From Saprospirales bacterium (GTDB taxonomy: Bacteria > Bacteroidota > Bacteroidia > Chitinophagales > Saprospiraceae), in the NCBI GenBank assembly GCA_016711045.1, contig JADJTT010000006.1, forward strand, positions 186,001 to 250,000: 64,000 nucleotides of DNA, given 5' to 3'. The translations under genes and the position numbers were made by a program. Positions 34,931 to 43,987 of the stretch are shown here, in pieces (the stretch's first letter is position 1; every line of letters starts with the position of its first letter). The notes under the pieces are model-generated. The model worked only from the letters and a program-made list of their open reading frames with translations. It did not search any database and had not been told where the DNA came from.

Positions 34931-36927
34931 TAGTCTGCGGTCAGGATTTCCGCTTCACTGTCTTCCGCGGCTTCTCCTTGGGATGCCGTGCTTTCGTGGT
35001 CGGCCTGACTGGCTTTTTCACCGGGAGGAGGACCGAAAGGACGAGGTCCGATGAGTCGTTCTACATCGGATTTCAGGAGCACTTCTTTTTCCAGGAGTCT
35101 GCTGGCGAGTATTTCCAGCTCTTTCTGCTTTTCACCCAAAAGGGCTTTAGCCCGGTTAAATTGAGTCTCCACCATCCGGCGTACCTCTTCATCGATCATG
35201 CTGGCCGTTGCTTCCGAATACGGACGCATGAAACTATCGTTTTGCAGGCCGTAGAAAGACACCTGTCCTACTTTTTCGTTCATTCCAAATACGGTGACCA
35301 TACTATACGCCATTTTGGTTACCTGATCCAGGTCGTTCTGGGCGCCGGTGGATATCTTGTCAAAGATGATGGTCTCCGCTGCCCGGCCGCCAAAAGTCAT
35401 GCACATGCGATCGAGTAGCGCTTCGGTACGCGTGATGTATTCGTCTTTTGGCAGGTATTGGGCATAACCCAGGGTGCCGATTCCACGCGGAACGATGGTC
35501 ACTTTTACCAATGGGGACGCATTTTCGAGATACCAACCGCAGATGGCGTGGCCGGCCTCGTGGTAGGCAATGATCTGCTTTTCTTCGGGAGAGATCAGCA
35601 TATTTTTCTTTTCCAATCCTCCGATCACCCGGTCTAATGCGTGGTTGAAATCGTCCATATCGACCGCTTTCTTGTTGCGACGGGCGGCGACGAGGGCGGC
35701 TTCGTTGCAGACGTTCGCGATCTCGGCTCCGGCAAAGCCCGGCGTCATTTCCGAGAGCACAGCGGCGTCTATATCCGTTGATAGTTTGATGTTTTTGAGG
35801 TGGACCTTAAAGATCGCTTCCCTACCCTTCAGGTCGGGACGGTCGATGCCAATTGGGCGATCGAATCGCCCCGGGCGCATCAAGGCGGAGTCAAGTACAT
35901 CAGGCCGGTTAGTAGCGGCCATGAGAATTACCCCTTTATCAGTGGGGAACCCATCCATTTCCACCAGCAACTGGTTCAGGGTACTTTCCCGTTCGTCGTT
36001 TCCGCCCTGGAACCCGTTTTTCCCTCGGGCACGGCCGATGGCGTCGATTTCATCAATAAATACGATACAGGGCGCTTTTTCACGGGCCTGGCGGAACAGG
36101 TCGCGCACACGGGAGGCCCCTACGCCGACAAACATTTCCACGAAATCGGAACCCGAGATCGAGAAGAAGGGCACTCCGGCTTCCCCTGCCACGGCCTTGG
36201 CCAGCAAGGTTTTTCCGGTACCTGGAGGGCCGACCAGCAACACACCTTTGGGAATCTTCCCGCCCAATGCAGTGTATTTTTTGGGATTTTTCAAAAAATC
36301 CACGACTTCCACCACTTCTTCTTTTGCTTCATCCAGCCCGGCTACATCGGCAAAAGTGACATCCACTTTAGCATTCTGGTCGAATAGGGTAGCCTTGGAT
36401 TTTCCAATATTGAAGAGCTGACCGCCCGGTCCGCCACCGCCACCGCCTACCCGGCGCATGATAAAGAGCCAAATGCCGACAATGATGGCGACAGGCAGCA
36501 CCCAACTAAGGATGGGCGCCAGCCAGTTGGTACGATCGATAAATTCGGGATGGATTTGTTTGTCGGGCGGCAGGCTTTCGTTTAATTTTTCCAGGTCGTT
36601 GGCAAAGATTTCCGAAGGCCCGATGTTGAACGTATAATGCGGGCGGGTGGACAAGTTGCTCTTGGACGCATCCTTGTATTCTTCCTTGGTGAGGCTCGAT
36701 TCTTTTAAAAATACCTGAGCCACTTTCTCGTTAACGACATCCAGACGCTCCACATCTCCCTTTTTTACCATTTCAGCAAACTCCGAAAATTTGATCGGGT
36801 CATTGCCTGCATTCGAAATTTGGTAGAAATTGAGCGCGATCAGGAATAAAGCGATAAGACCGTAGATCCAATAGGTGTTGAACTTCGGTCCGGCAGGTTT
36901 ATTTTCAGGATTTTTGTTATTTTCCAT
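34930..36927 (-). CDS. ftsH: ATP-dependent zinc metalloprotease FtsH
   Basis: 665 residues. An N-terminal helix (about 17-35), a ~90-residue periplasmic domain and a second helix (about 130-150) precede the AAA+ domain: Walker A GPPGTGKTLLAKA, pore loop FVEMFVGVGA, Walker B IVFIDEIDAIGR, second region of homology with NRPDVLDSALMRPGRFD. The zinc site is HEAGH in IIAYHEAGHAICGW, with the third ligand Asp in the DQVTKMAYSM region. An acidic tail follows. FtsH removes misassembled membrane proteins and short-lived regulators. A Gly-rich tract (RRVGGGGGGPGG) lies after the second helix. It follows rsfS on the same strand. Confidence 0.97.
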   Translation of the reverse strand: MENNKNPENKPAGPKFNTYWIYGLIALFLIALNFYQISNAGNDPIKFSEFAEMVKKGDVERLDVVNEKVAQVFLKESSLTKEEYKDASKSNLSTRPHYTFNIGPSEIFANDLEKLNESLPPDKQIHPEFIDRTNWLAPILSWVLPVAIIVGIWLFIMRRVGGGGGGPGGQLFNIGKSKATLFDQNAKVDVTFADVAGLDEAKEEVVEVVDFLKNPKKYTALGGKIPKGVLLVGPPGTGKTLLAKAVAGEAGVPFFSISGSDFVEMFVGVGASRVRDLFRQAREKAPCIVFIDEIDAIGRARGKNGFQGGNDERESTLNQLLVEMDGFPTDKGVILMAATNRPDVLDSALMRPGRFDRPIGIDRPDLKGREAIFKVHLKNIKLSTDIDAAVLSEMTPGFAGAEIANVCNEAALVAARRNKKAVDMDDFNHALDRVIGGLEKKNMLISPEEKQIIAYHEAGHAICGWYLENASPLVKVTIVPRGIGTLGYAQYLPKDEYITRTEALLDRMCMTFGGRAAETIIFDKISTGAQNDLDQVTKMAYSMVTVFGMNEKVGQVSFYGLQNDSFMRPYSEATASMIDEEVRRMVETQFNRAKALLGEKQKELEILASRLLEKEVLLKSDVERLIGPRPFGPPPGEKASQADHESTASQGEAAEDSEAEILTAD

Positions 36928-37124
36928 TCTTAAATTACCCCTTTTTTAGGTACAGTATTAGTGCTTATAGACACCGTGGCCGGAGACCGCGGTGATTTAT
37001 TGGAAAAATATGCGTCAGTATTCCAACCCCCAAAGCGGGGAATTCGTTCCTCCATGGCTTGTTGGGAATACAACGAATAAGATGACGAATCGTTAAAGGA
37101 TTTCGACCAAAATTTGGTTGCAGG

Positions 37125-37508
37125 TTATAAATTCTCGATTTCAGTAAATAAAGCGTCGCTCCAAAGGTCTTCCAGTTGGTAAAATTTACGGGTCTCCGGA
37201 TAGAAAACATGGACGACAACGTCGAAGAAGTCGAGGCATATCCAATGGGCGCTTAGCTGCCCTTCATGGTGAAGCGGCGCATGGCCGGTATTGTCCTTTA
37301 CTTTTTTGTAAACGCTATCTGAGATAGCTTTCACCTGGGTAGTCGAGGTGCCTTCACAAATAATGAAGTAATCGGTGGGGGCATCATCCAGGTGGCGAAG
37401 ATCCAGTTTCAGGATGTTCTGGCCTTTTATATCCTGGATGCTGTCAATGATCAATTCGTTTAGTTCTTCAAGGGACTGGCGTTTGCGGATACGCGTTTCC
37501 GTGCTCAA
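37125..37508 (-). CDS. rsfS: Ribosome silencing factor RsfS
   Basis: 127 residues, standard size. Hallmarks: the NELIIDSIQDIKGQNILKLDL start, then DYFIICEGTSTTQVKAISDSV, and the C-terminal WICLDFFDVVVHVFYPETRKFYQLEDLW, which is the conserved nucleotidyltransferase-like fold. RsfS binds ribosomal protein L14 and blocks subunit joining in starvation. It sits 197 bp before ftsH on the same strand and is divergent from birA, a neighbourhood I recall as recurrent in Bacteroidota. The 197-bp gap to ftsH shows nothing I can identify. Confidence 0.95.
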   Translation of the reverse strand: MSTETRIRKRQSLEELNELIIDSIQDIKGQNILKLDLRHLDDAPTDYFIICEGTSTTQVKAISDSVYKKVKDNTGHAPLHHEGQLSAHWICLDFFDVVVHVFYPETRKFYQLEDLWSDALFTEIENL

Positions 37509-37581
37509 ATTTTAGTGTTTTTAGTTTAACAGATAAGTACTGAATTACAGACCAACGATAATATACTCAAGGAAAATTGGT

Positions 37582-37650
37582 TTGGGAGTAGTGCGGCCGC
37601 TGGCCGCACTACTCCCAAGTGGTTTGCCAGCCTTTGTCTGGTAAACCACT
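37582..37650. repeat. Two abutting hairpins between rsfS and birA
   Basis: Hairpin A (37582-37618): TTGGGAGTAGTGCGGCC pairs with GGCCGCACTACTCCCAA. Hairpin B (37618-37650): AGTGGTTTGCCAG pairs with CTGGTAAACCACT apart from one mismatch. They touch with no spacer, like the pair at 17982-18051. They lie between divergent genes, so they cannot be ordinary terminators. Confidence 0.72.
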
Positions 37651-37713
37651 TTATTTCCAGTATAAATGTAATAAGTTTACAAATTCTTACTAAAAGTATC
37701 AAAATCTGCCAAG

Positions 37714-38472
37714 TTGACCAATTTAAACACCCGTTTTATAGGAAAGGTTCTCCTTGCATTCCCTGAATTGGAATCTACCCAGGCTTATGCCCAGGAACTC
37801 CTGTCTAATTCGAGACCGGAAGAGGGCACGGTTATCCGCACTTCCTATCAAACAAAAGGGAAAGGGCTCTTGCGCAATACCTGGGAAAGTGAAGCGGGAA
37901 AGAATTTATTGTTCACCGTGTTATTCTATCCCACTTTTTTGCCGCTGAACCGGGCTTTTCTCCTCAGCCAGGCCATGGCGCTGGGGGTACGCGATTGGGT
38001 GAGCAGACACGTGGCCGAACACGTGCAGGTCAAGTGGCCCAACGATATTTATATCGGCGAAAAAAAGGTGGCCGGTATACTCATTCAAAATGGTCTTTCG
38101 GGCACCCGCCTGGTCTACACCATGGTCGGGATCGGGATCAATATCAACCAAACCGAATTTCCTGCTGAATTGCCCAACCCGGGGTCGCTCACGCTGGCCA
38201 CGGGTAAGACATTCGACCTCGACCTCTGTTTGTCGGAGTTGTGCTGGCATTTGGGGTATTGGTACCTCCAGCTCCAGGCAGGCGACTGGAGCGCCGTGCA
38301 TACCGACTACCTCCGGCAGTTATATGGCTATGGCGAACTCCGTACGTTTGGCAGACCTGATGGCTCCCAATTTCAGGGACGCATTACGGGGATTGCGGAA
38401 AACGGGCACCTGGTGATCGAGTCGGGAGGAAAGGTGTTTAATTTTGAAATGAAGGAAGTACGATTCATATGA
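37714..38472 (+). CDS. birA: Biotin-[acetyl-CoA carboxylase] ligase (BirA, no DNA-binding domain)
   Basis: 252 residues from a TTG start; no in-frame ATG lies before the conserved ELESTQAYAQELL. Group I ligase without the HTH repressor domain. Motifs: VKWPNDIYIGEKKVAGILIQN (KWPND) and the C-terminal SH3-like domain GRITGIAENGHLVIESGG. The biotin-loop motif, usually GRGRRG-like, reads GKGLLRNTWESE, an unusual version at a site that holds biotinyl-AMP; activity should be checked. It biotinylates carrier proteins of biotin carboxylases. Its stop overlaps the cinA start (ATGA). Confidence 0.88.
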   Translation: MTNLNTRFIGKVLLAFPELESTQAYAQELLSNSRPEEGTVIRTSYQTKGKGLLRNTWESEAGKNLLFTVLFYPTFLPLNRAFLLSQAMALGVRDWVSRHVAEHVQVKWPNDIYIGEKKVAGILIQNGLSGTRLVYTMVGIGININQTEFPAELPNPGSLTLATGKTFDLDLCLSELCWHLGYWYLQLQAGDWSAVHTDYLRQLYGYGELRTFGRPDGSQFQGRITGIAENGHLVIESGGKVFNFEMKEVRFI

Positions 38473-39710
38473 AAGTTCAATTACTTACCATCGGAGACGA
38501 ACTGCTGATCGGGCAGATCGTGGATACCAACAGCGCCTGGATGGCCCGGCAACTCAATGCGATCGGCGCACAAGTGGTCGGAAAGGAGACGGTAGCGGAT
38601 ACCGCCGGGGAGATCGTCGCAGAGCGGCAAAGGGGGGTAGGGAAAGCAGATGTAGGGCTAGTAACCGGCTGGTTGGGCACAATCCGCGACGATGTCACGA
38701 AAAAAGCCCTGGCAGATTTTTACGAAGAGGGGTTCGTATTTTCCCAGGAGACCTTTGACCATATCACGCGGTTTATGACCCGGCTGGGGCGTGAACCGTC
38801 CGATTCGCATCGCACCCAATGTTTTATGCCCCAAAATGCGGCACTGCTGCACAACCGAATGGGTACCGCCCCGGGCATGTGGTTTGATGAAAAAGGGAAG
38901 GTGGTCGTGTCAATGCCCGGCGTACCGTATGAAATGGAATACCTCATGGAGGTGGAAGTACTGCCGCGCCTGCAAAAGCGCTTTCCTGGATCCCCCATTA
39001 TCCATCATACTATATTGACGGCCGGGGAAGGTGAATCACGCATTGCCGAGCGAATCTCGGAGATAGAAGACAATCTGCCCAACGAGGTGAAACTAGCCTA
39101 TTTGCCCGGGTTGGGACAGGTGCGGCTCCGGCTTACTGCACGTGGAGAAAACGAGGGGCACCTACGCAGGCTTTTGGACCAGGAGGCCCGTAAAATCCAG
39201 GAAACACTGCCGGATATTATTTACGGACAAGGAGAAGAGACGCTGGAGCAGGTGATTGGCGTCCTCTTGCAGCAACGAAACTGGCTGCTATCCACTGCGG
39301 AAAGTTGCACCGGAGGCTACCTGGCCCACCGGATCACTACGATAGCCGGTTCTTCCGCCTATTACAAAGGTAGCGTGGTCGCTTATTCCAACGAGCTGAA
39401 AACCAAACTGTTGGAAGTCAGCAAGGAGACCCTCGACGAGTTTGGCGCCGTGAGCGAAGAAACAGTCCGGGAGATGGTAGCAGGCGCCTTAAAACTCCTG
39501 GGCACGGATGTGGCAGTCACCATATCGGGCATTGCGGGCCCAGACGGGGGAACGCCCGAAAAGCCTGTCGGAACCATCTGGGTGGCAGTGGGAACAAAGG
39601 AGAATGTGCAGACCTACCACCTCCAATTGGGTAAAGATCGATTGAAGAATATCCAGTATACAGCTATCGCTGCATTGAATTTTCTTCGAAAGTTCCTGCT
39701 GGAGGAATGA
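38469..39710 (+). CDS. cinA: CinA-like protein (competence/damage-inducible; nicotinamide-nucleotide amidase)
   Basis: 413 residues: N-terminal MoaB/MoCF-like domain (ITIGDELLIGQIVDTNSAWMA) and C-terminal amidohydrolase domain (TAESCTGGYLAHRITTIAGSSAYYKGSVVAYSN is recognised by TAESCTGG; SGIAGPDGGTPEKPVGTIW). The C-terminal PncC domain deamidates NMN in pyridine-nucleotide recycling. In the N-domain the near-invariant GGLGPT-x-DD reads GWLGTIRDD (residues 67-75), which is odd and may weaken that domain or reflect sequence errors. Translationally coupled to birA by a 4-bp overlap. Confidence 0.92.
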   Translation: MKVQLLTIGDELLIGQIVDTNSAWMARQLNAIGAQVVGKETVADTAGEIVAERQRGVGKADVGLVTGWLGTIRDDVTKKALADFYEEGFVFSQETFDHITRFMTRLGREPSDSHRTQCFMPQNAALLHNRMGTAPGMWFDEKGKVVVSMPGVPYEMEYLMEVEVLPRLQKRFPGSPIIHHTILTAGEGESRIAERISEIEDNLPNEVKLAYLPGLGQVRLRLTARGENEGHLRRLLDQEARKIQETLPDIIYGQGEETLEQVIGVLLQQRNWLLSTAESCTGGYLAHRITTIAGSSAYYKGSVVAYSNELKTKLLEVSKETLDEFGAVSEETVREMVAGALKLLGTDVAVTISGIAGPDGGTPEKPVGTIWVAVGTKENVQTYHLQLGKDRLKNIQYTAIAALNFLRKFLLEE

Positions 39711-39799
39711 ATGCAAACGGACGGGGCGGTGGTTGGTAATGGCTGGCAATTTGCGTAACTTTGTATTTTGATTTCTAACCGAATAAATTTTCCAAATAT

Positions 39800-41149
39800 A
39801 TGGCTCAGATTGATCTGATCATGCCCAAAATGGGCGAGAGCATAATGGAAGCCACGATCCTGCGGTGGGTCAAACAAGTGGGCGACCAAATCGAAGCCGA
39901 TGAAACGATACTGGAGATTGCCACCGATAAAGTTGACTCGGAAGTACCCTCTCCGGTGAGTGGAACCCTCGTGGAGATTCTTTTCAAAGAGAACGATGTC
40001 GTAGAGGTGGGCAAGCCCATCGCTGTCATTGCCACCGAAGGGGAAGCTGCTGCGGCTGCTGCGGGCCCTATGGTCGCGGAAAAAAGCTCCAGCAACGGCC
40101 ATTCCAGCGAACCTGTTTCCCATCCTGCGACTCCGGGCACCACCACACCGGTAGCGCAGCCTGAACTGGCAGGAGAGATCCCCAAAAGCAGCGGGACACG
40201 GTTTTATTCCCCACTCGTTCGGACCATTGCGCAAAAAGAAAATATTACCAGCTCGGAATTGGAGCGCATCGCCGGTTCGGGAGCCCAGGGCCGCGTGACC
40301 AAGAAAGACATCCTTGCCTATATGGAATCGCGGACCAAAGAGGCGCCCGTAGCTCCTGTCGTGCAGCCGGCTGCTGCGCGTACCAGCGTTCCTGCTTCGC
40401 AGACGCCCGTTGTCCCTGCCCCGGCGGTCAGCACCGATGGCAATGTAGAGATTATCGAGATGGACCGCATGCGGAAACTGATCGCGGACCATATGGTCAA
40501 TTCCAAGCGCACTTCTCCCCACGTCACTTCTTTTGTTGAGGTCGATGTGACCAATATTGTGAATTGGCGAAATAAGATCAAAAAGACTTTCGAAGAGCGC
40601 TACAACGAAAAGATCACCTTTACGCCGGTTTTCATTGAAGCAGTCGTTCGGGCTATTCACGACTTCCCCATGATCAATATCTCGGTTGACGGGACGCAGC
40701 TCATCCGGAAGAAAGATATCAATATCGGAATGGCAGCAGCCTTGCCCAGCGGCAACCTGATCGTACCGGTGATTAAGAACGCAGATATGCTCAGCCTGGT
40801 AGGATTGACTAAATCAGTCAACGACCTGGCCAACCGGGCCCGGGCCAACCAGTTAAAGCCCGATGAAATCCAGGGAGGAACCTTTACGCTGACCAATGTG
40901 GGCACCTTCGGAAACGTAATGGGCACCCCCATTATCAATCAACCGCAAGTGGCTATCCTCGCTACAGGCGCAATCCGGAAAAAACCGGCAGTCGTGGAGA
41001 CGGAATACGGAGATCTGATCGCCGTGCGGCAAATGATGTTCCTGTCGCTGTCGTACGACCACCGGGTAGTAGACGGGGCGCTGGGAGGCTCCTTCTTGCG
41101 GAAAGTAGGCGATTACCTCGAGGCTTTTGACCCCAATCGGAGCCTGTAA
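39800..41149 (+). CDS. Dihydrolipoamide acyltransferase, E2 of a 2-oxoacid dehydrogenase complex
   Basis: 449 residues: lipoyl domain (1-78) with the lipoylated Lys in EIATDKVDSEVPSP; an Ala/Pro/Ser linker; E3-binding domain (about 138-172, YSPLVRTIAQKENI, GRVTKKDIL); second Ala/Pro linker; catalytic domain (about 215-449) ending in LSYDHRVVDGALGG, the HxxxDG active site. The E2 core transfers an acyl group from lipoamide to CoA. The substrate (pyruvate, 2-oxoglutarate or branched-chain acids) cannot be fixed without the E1 gene, which is not here. The layout resembles bkdB-like enzymes. Confidence 0.93.
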   Translation: MAQIDLIMPKMGESIMEATILRWVKQVGDQIEADETILEIATDKVDSEVPSPVSGTLVEILFKENDVVEVGKPIAVIATEGEAAAAAAGPMVAEKSSSNGHSSEPVSHPATPGTTTPVAQPELAGEIPKSSGTRFYSPLVRTIAQKENITSSELERIAGSGAQGRVTKKDILAYMESRTKEAPVAPVVQPAAARTSVPASQTPVVPAPAVSTDGNVEIIEMDRMRKLIADHMVNSKRTSPHVTSFVEVDVTNIVNWRNKIKKTFEERYNEKITFTPVFIEAVVRAIHDFPMINISVDGTQLIRKKDINIGMAAALPSGNLIVPVIKNADMLSLVGLTKSVNDLANRARANQLKPDEIQGGTFTLTNVGTFGNVMGTPIINQPQVAILATGAIRKKPAVVETEYGDLIAVRQMMFLSLSYDHRVVDGALGGSFLRKVGDYLEAFDPNRSL

Positions 41150-41173
41150 GACCTTTGGCAATAAAACGGAAGT

Positions 41174-43348
41174 ATGAGGCATAAATTGGTCACCCTTTTC
41201 CTTTTCTCCTTGCTGGCATGGGGAGCATTGAATGCACAACCCGATACGAAAGGGTATAAGCGGGTGGCAGAACAATACTTTAATCTGGAGAAATACCAGG
41301 ATGCCCTGCAGAATTACCTGTTGTATCAGCAAAATGATCCCGGCGATCTGGAGATTCGGTTTCGCATTGGGATATGCTATTACGAAACGAACAAACTTCA
41401 GGATGCTCTCCGGTATTTTTCGGACCTCCAGCAGGCGCAAAAATTCTCTAATCCTCAACTGAACTATTACCTGGGCCTTTGTGCACAAGCCTCGTTCCAG
41501 TTTCTGGATGCGATTGGCTATTACAAGGAATACCTCCGGCACATCGATAATAATAACCCGCAACGGGCTGTAGTAAAAGACCAGATTCGGCGTTGCGCAT
41601 TTGGCATTCGCATACAGCAGGCCAAGTCCGGTATTATTGTGGAAAATATGGGCGCTGCAATCAATTCGGCAGGTGACGAATTTCGGCCTATCCCCAGCCC
41701 CAACCTGAACAGCAAGCTCTATTTTTCTTCCTCCAGGGAGGGAAATGTGGGTGGCCTGCGCGATGCCAACGGGAAGGAGTCCGGAATAGAAGGAACGTAT
41801 ACCAGTGATATGTTTACCTCTTCTTTCTCGGGAGGGAGTTGGACAAAACCCGAGCCCCTGAGTTTTTTGTTGAACAGCTCCCGCAACGATGTGCTGCTCG
41901 ATTTTAACAAAAACGGCTTGCAGCTTTACTATTTCCAAGGCCTGACCCGTTTTAGCGGCGATATTTATGTAGATACGTTCCGCACTCGTCCGGAGGAACG
42001 ATCCCTTTTTTCGCCTGCTTTCCAGGGGCCTATTCATTCCTGGGAAGGCGACGGAGATATTCATTTCTTCCAGGATACGATCGTGCTTTTTTCCAGTCAG
42101 CGTCCAGGCGGATATGGCGGGTTCGATCTGTACATTTCCATTTTTTCGAATGGGTTTTGGACGGAACCGCAAAACCTGGGCCCCAAGATCAATACCAGCT
42201 ATGAGGAGCGAACGCCCTTCCTGGCGCTGGATGGACGAACCCTTTATTTTAGCACCAACAATCCGCAGCGGAGCCTCGGTGGGTTTGACGTGATCCGCAT
42301 ATTTTTTGACGATGCTACCGAAAGCTGGCTGGACCCCTGGAATCCCGGCGTGCCGGTAAATTCGGCTGGGGATGACCTTGATTTCCGGCTCACCCGCGAT
42401 GGGATGAAGGCCTATTTTTCTTCCAACCGGAAAAGTGGATATGGGGGAAGCGATCTGTATGCTGCGTTCTTTCGGGAAAGCCAGCGGGAGCAAGCCCGCA
42501 TGATGTCCCCTATTGTGTTTAGCCAGGTGCGCGATTTTAAACTGGATTTTGCCCGTCGTGTAGGATTGGTCGAAGACCCGGCGGCCCACTTTTCGGAAGA
42601 TCAGATTGAAAAATATTTTCTCGAACCTCTCTATTACGATGAAAACGGGGAGATCCTGACCGGCAGGAATATGCGAACATTGAGCACCATTGCAGACCTG
42701 ATGGTGCGGTTCCCGCAGCTTGAACTTATACTTACCAGCCATTCCGATGGGGCCGATCCGAATAATGTCGATTTGTTCTTCTCGGCAAAACGCGCAGAAG
42801 CCGCCGCTGAATTTCTGTCGCGAAACGGAGCCAACATAGACCACATTCGGATCAAAGCCGTAGGCAAGAACTATCCGAAAGCCCTGCTGATGCTGGATGG
42901 CGTGCCAAACACCACCGGGAAGCAGATCAACCGGCGCATCGATATTGCGTTGTTGCAAACAGCTGGACTGCCACTCCGGATCCGGGTGAAAGATCCCATC
43001 GTGCCCGAGCAAATGGTGAGCCAATCCTGGGACTATTACGCCAAAACGATTGAAGGTTTATCCTATAAGCTACAAATTGCCGACACCCCGCAGATGTATT
43101 CCAACGACTTGCTTTTCCGGTATCCACACGGCACGATCGAAAAAGAAAAAGGCACGGGCAACTATCTGTACACGGTCGGATTGTATAAAACATTTAAGTC
43201 GGCTAGCCAGTTGCAGCAAGACCTGGTCCGCAATGGAGCCCTTGATACCCGGGTTATTCCGTATATTGACGGAATTCGGATTGAAGAATCACAGCTGGCG
43301 ACGTGGGCAAAGGAATATCCAGACCTGGAAAACATTCTTCAACGTTGA
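41174..43348 (+). CDS. TPR/beta-propeller/OmpA-family protein with a SPOR-like C-terminus (PorE-like architecture)
   Basis: 724 residues; signal peptide to about 21 (GALNAQ). TPR helices at about 27-140 (AEQYFNLEKYQDALQNYL, FRIGICYYETNKLQDALRYF). A PD40/WD40-like propeller at about 165-430 has repeated blades (KLYFSSSREGN, IVLFSSQRPGGYGGFDLY, TLYFSTNNPQRSLGGFDV, KAYFSSNRKSGYGGSDLY). OmpA-type peptidoglycan binding at about 475-595: LTSHSDGADPNNVDLFFSAKRAEA and NRRIDIAL. The last ~100 residues (YLYTVGLYKTFKSASQLQQ) look SPOR-like. PorE of the T9SS has TPR, propeller and OmpA domains; this protein is similar but lacks a visible carboxypeptidase-regulatory domain. It probably links outer membrane and peptidoglycan. 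Confidence 0.85.
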   Translation: MRHKLVTLFLFSLLAWGALNAQPDTKGYKRVAEQYFNLEKYQDALQNYLLYQQNDPGDLEIRFRIGICYYETNKLQDALRYFSDLQQAQKFSNPQLNYYLGLCAQASFQFLDAIGYYKEYLRHIDNNNPQRAVVKDQIRRCAFGIRIQQAKSGIIVENMGAAINSAGDEFRPIPSPNLNSKLYFSSSREGNVGGLRDANGKESGIEGTYTSDMFTSSFSGGSWTKPEPLSFLLNSSRNDVLLDFNKNGLQLYYFQGLTRFSGDIYVDTFRTRPEERSLFSPAFQGPIHSWEGDGDIHFFQDTIVLFSSQRPGGYGGFDLYISIFSNGFWTEPQNLGPKINTSYEERTPFLALDGRTLYFSTNNPQRSLGGFDVIRIFFDDATESWLDPWNPGVPVNSAGDDLDFRLTRDGMKAYFSSNRKSGYGGSDLYAAFFRESQREQARMMSPIVFSQVRDFKLDFARRVGLVEDPAAHFSEDQIEKYFLEPLYYDENGEILTGRNMRTLSTIADLMVRFPQLELILTSHSDGADPNNVDLFFSAKRAEAAAEFLSRNGANIDHIRIKAVGKNYPKALLMLDGVPNTTGKQINRRIDIALLQTAGLPLRIRVKDPIVPEQMVSQSWDYYAKTIEGLSYKLQIADTPQMYSNDLLFRYPHGTIEKEKGTGNYLYTVGLYKTFKSASQLQQDLVRNGALDTRVIPYIDGIRIEESQLATWAKEYPDLENILQR

Positions 43349-43413
43349 ATTCAATTGGCTAATAAACGGGGAGCCCGCATCCTGTTTATTCATTGTTTGT
43401 TTAACAATAACAC

Positions 43414-43971
43414 ATGAATCAAAGCATTCGCTTTTTCCAGGAAGGGATAAAGAACCTGAAGACCGTTGGCACGATCACCCGCAGTTCCCCGTTTTTATGC
43501 CGAAAGATGACGAGTATGGTCGATTTCGGAGAAGCCCGGGTGATCGCCGAACTTGGGGCAGGAGATGGCGCGATCACGCGGCATATTTTGTCTCAAATGC
43601 ATCCGGACGGCAAATTGCTGGCCTTTGAAGTGCTTCCTCAATTGTGCGAACTGCTGCATCAGATCGATGATCCCCGGCTGATCGTGGTAGAAGATTCTGC
43701 GGAACGTATTTCCGCCTACCTGGAAAAAGAAGGCTTACAACAAATTGATTACGTCCTCTCTGCGATCCCTTTTGTGGTCCTTCCGCAGGAACTGAGCTTG
43801 AATATCCTGGCTGCATGCAGAGAAGTACTCCGTCCGGGAGGCTTGTTTGTGCAGGTGCATTACAGCTTATTAGCCAAAAAATTGTACGAAGAAATTTTCG
43901 GTAATGTGCGGGTACACTTCATGCCCTGGAATATCCCCCCGGCCTTTGTGTTAGTCAGTAAACGAACCTGA
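43414..43971 (+). CDS. Class I SAM-dependent methyltransferase (phospholipid N-methyltransferase-like)
   Basis: 185 residues. SAM-binding motif I is VIAELGAGDGAITRHIL; motif II is LLAFEVLPQLCELL; the fourth-strand region reads DYVLSAIPFVVLP and the late strand GLFVQVHYSLLAKKLY. The N-terminal FFQEGIKNLKTVGTITRSSPFL is shared with PmtA-like phosphatidylethanolamine methyltransferases and with rRNA dimethylase relatives. The lipid substrate is inferred from family resemblance only. It is followed after 16 bp by a DUF4112 membrane protein. Confidence 0.8.
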   Translation: MNQSIRFFQEGIKNLKTVGTITRSSPFLCRKMTSMVDFGEARVIAELGAGDGAITRHILSQMHPDGKLLAFEVLPQLCELLHQIDDPRLIVVEDSAERISAYLEKEGLQQIDYVLSAIPFVVLPQELSLNILAACREVLRPGGLFVQVHYSLLAKKLYEEIFGNVRVHFMPWNIPPAFVLVSKRT

Positions 43972-43987
43972 AAGGAGTTTTCGCTTC

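Noticed and set aside
40853..43024. Long minus-strand frame of 723 codons opposite the TPR/OmpA gene
   Set aside because: It lies antisense to a gene with signal peptide and recognisable domains, has no family motifs and an odd His/Arg-rich composition; it is a codon-bias shadow.
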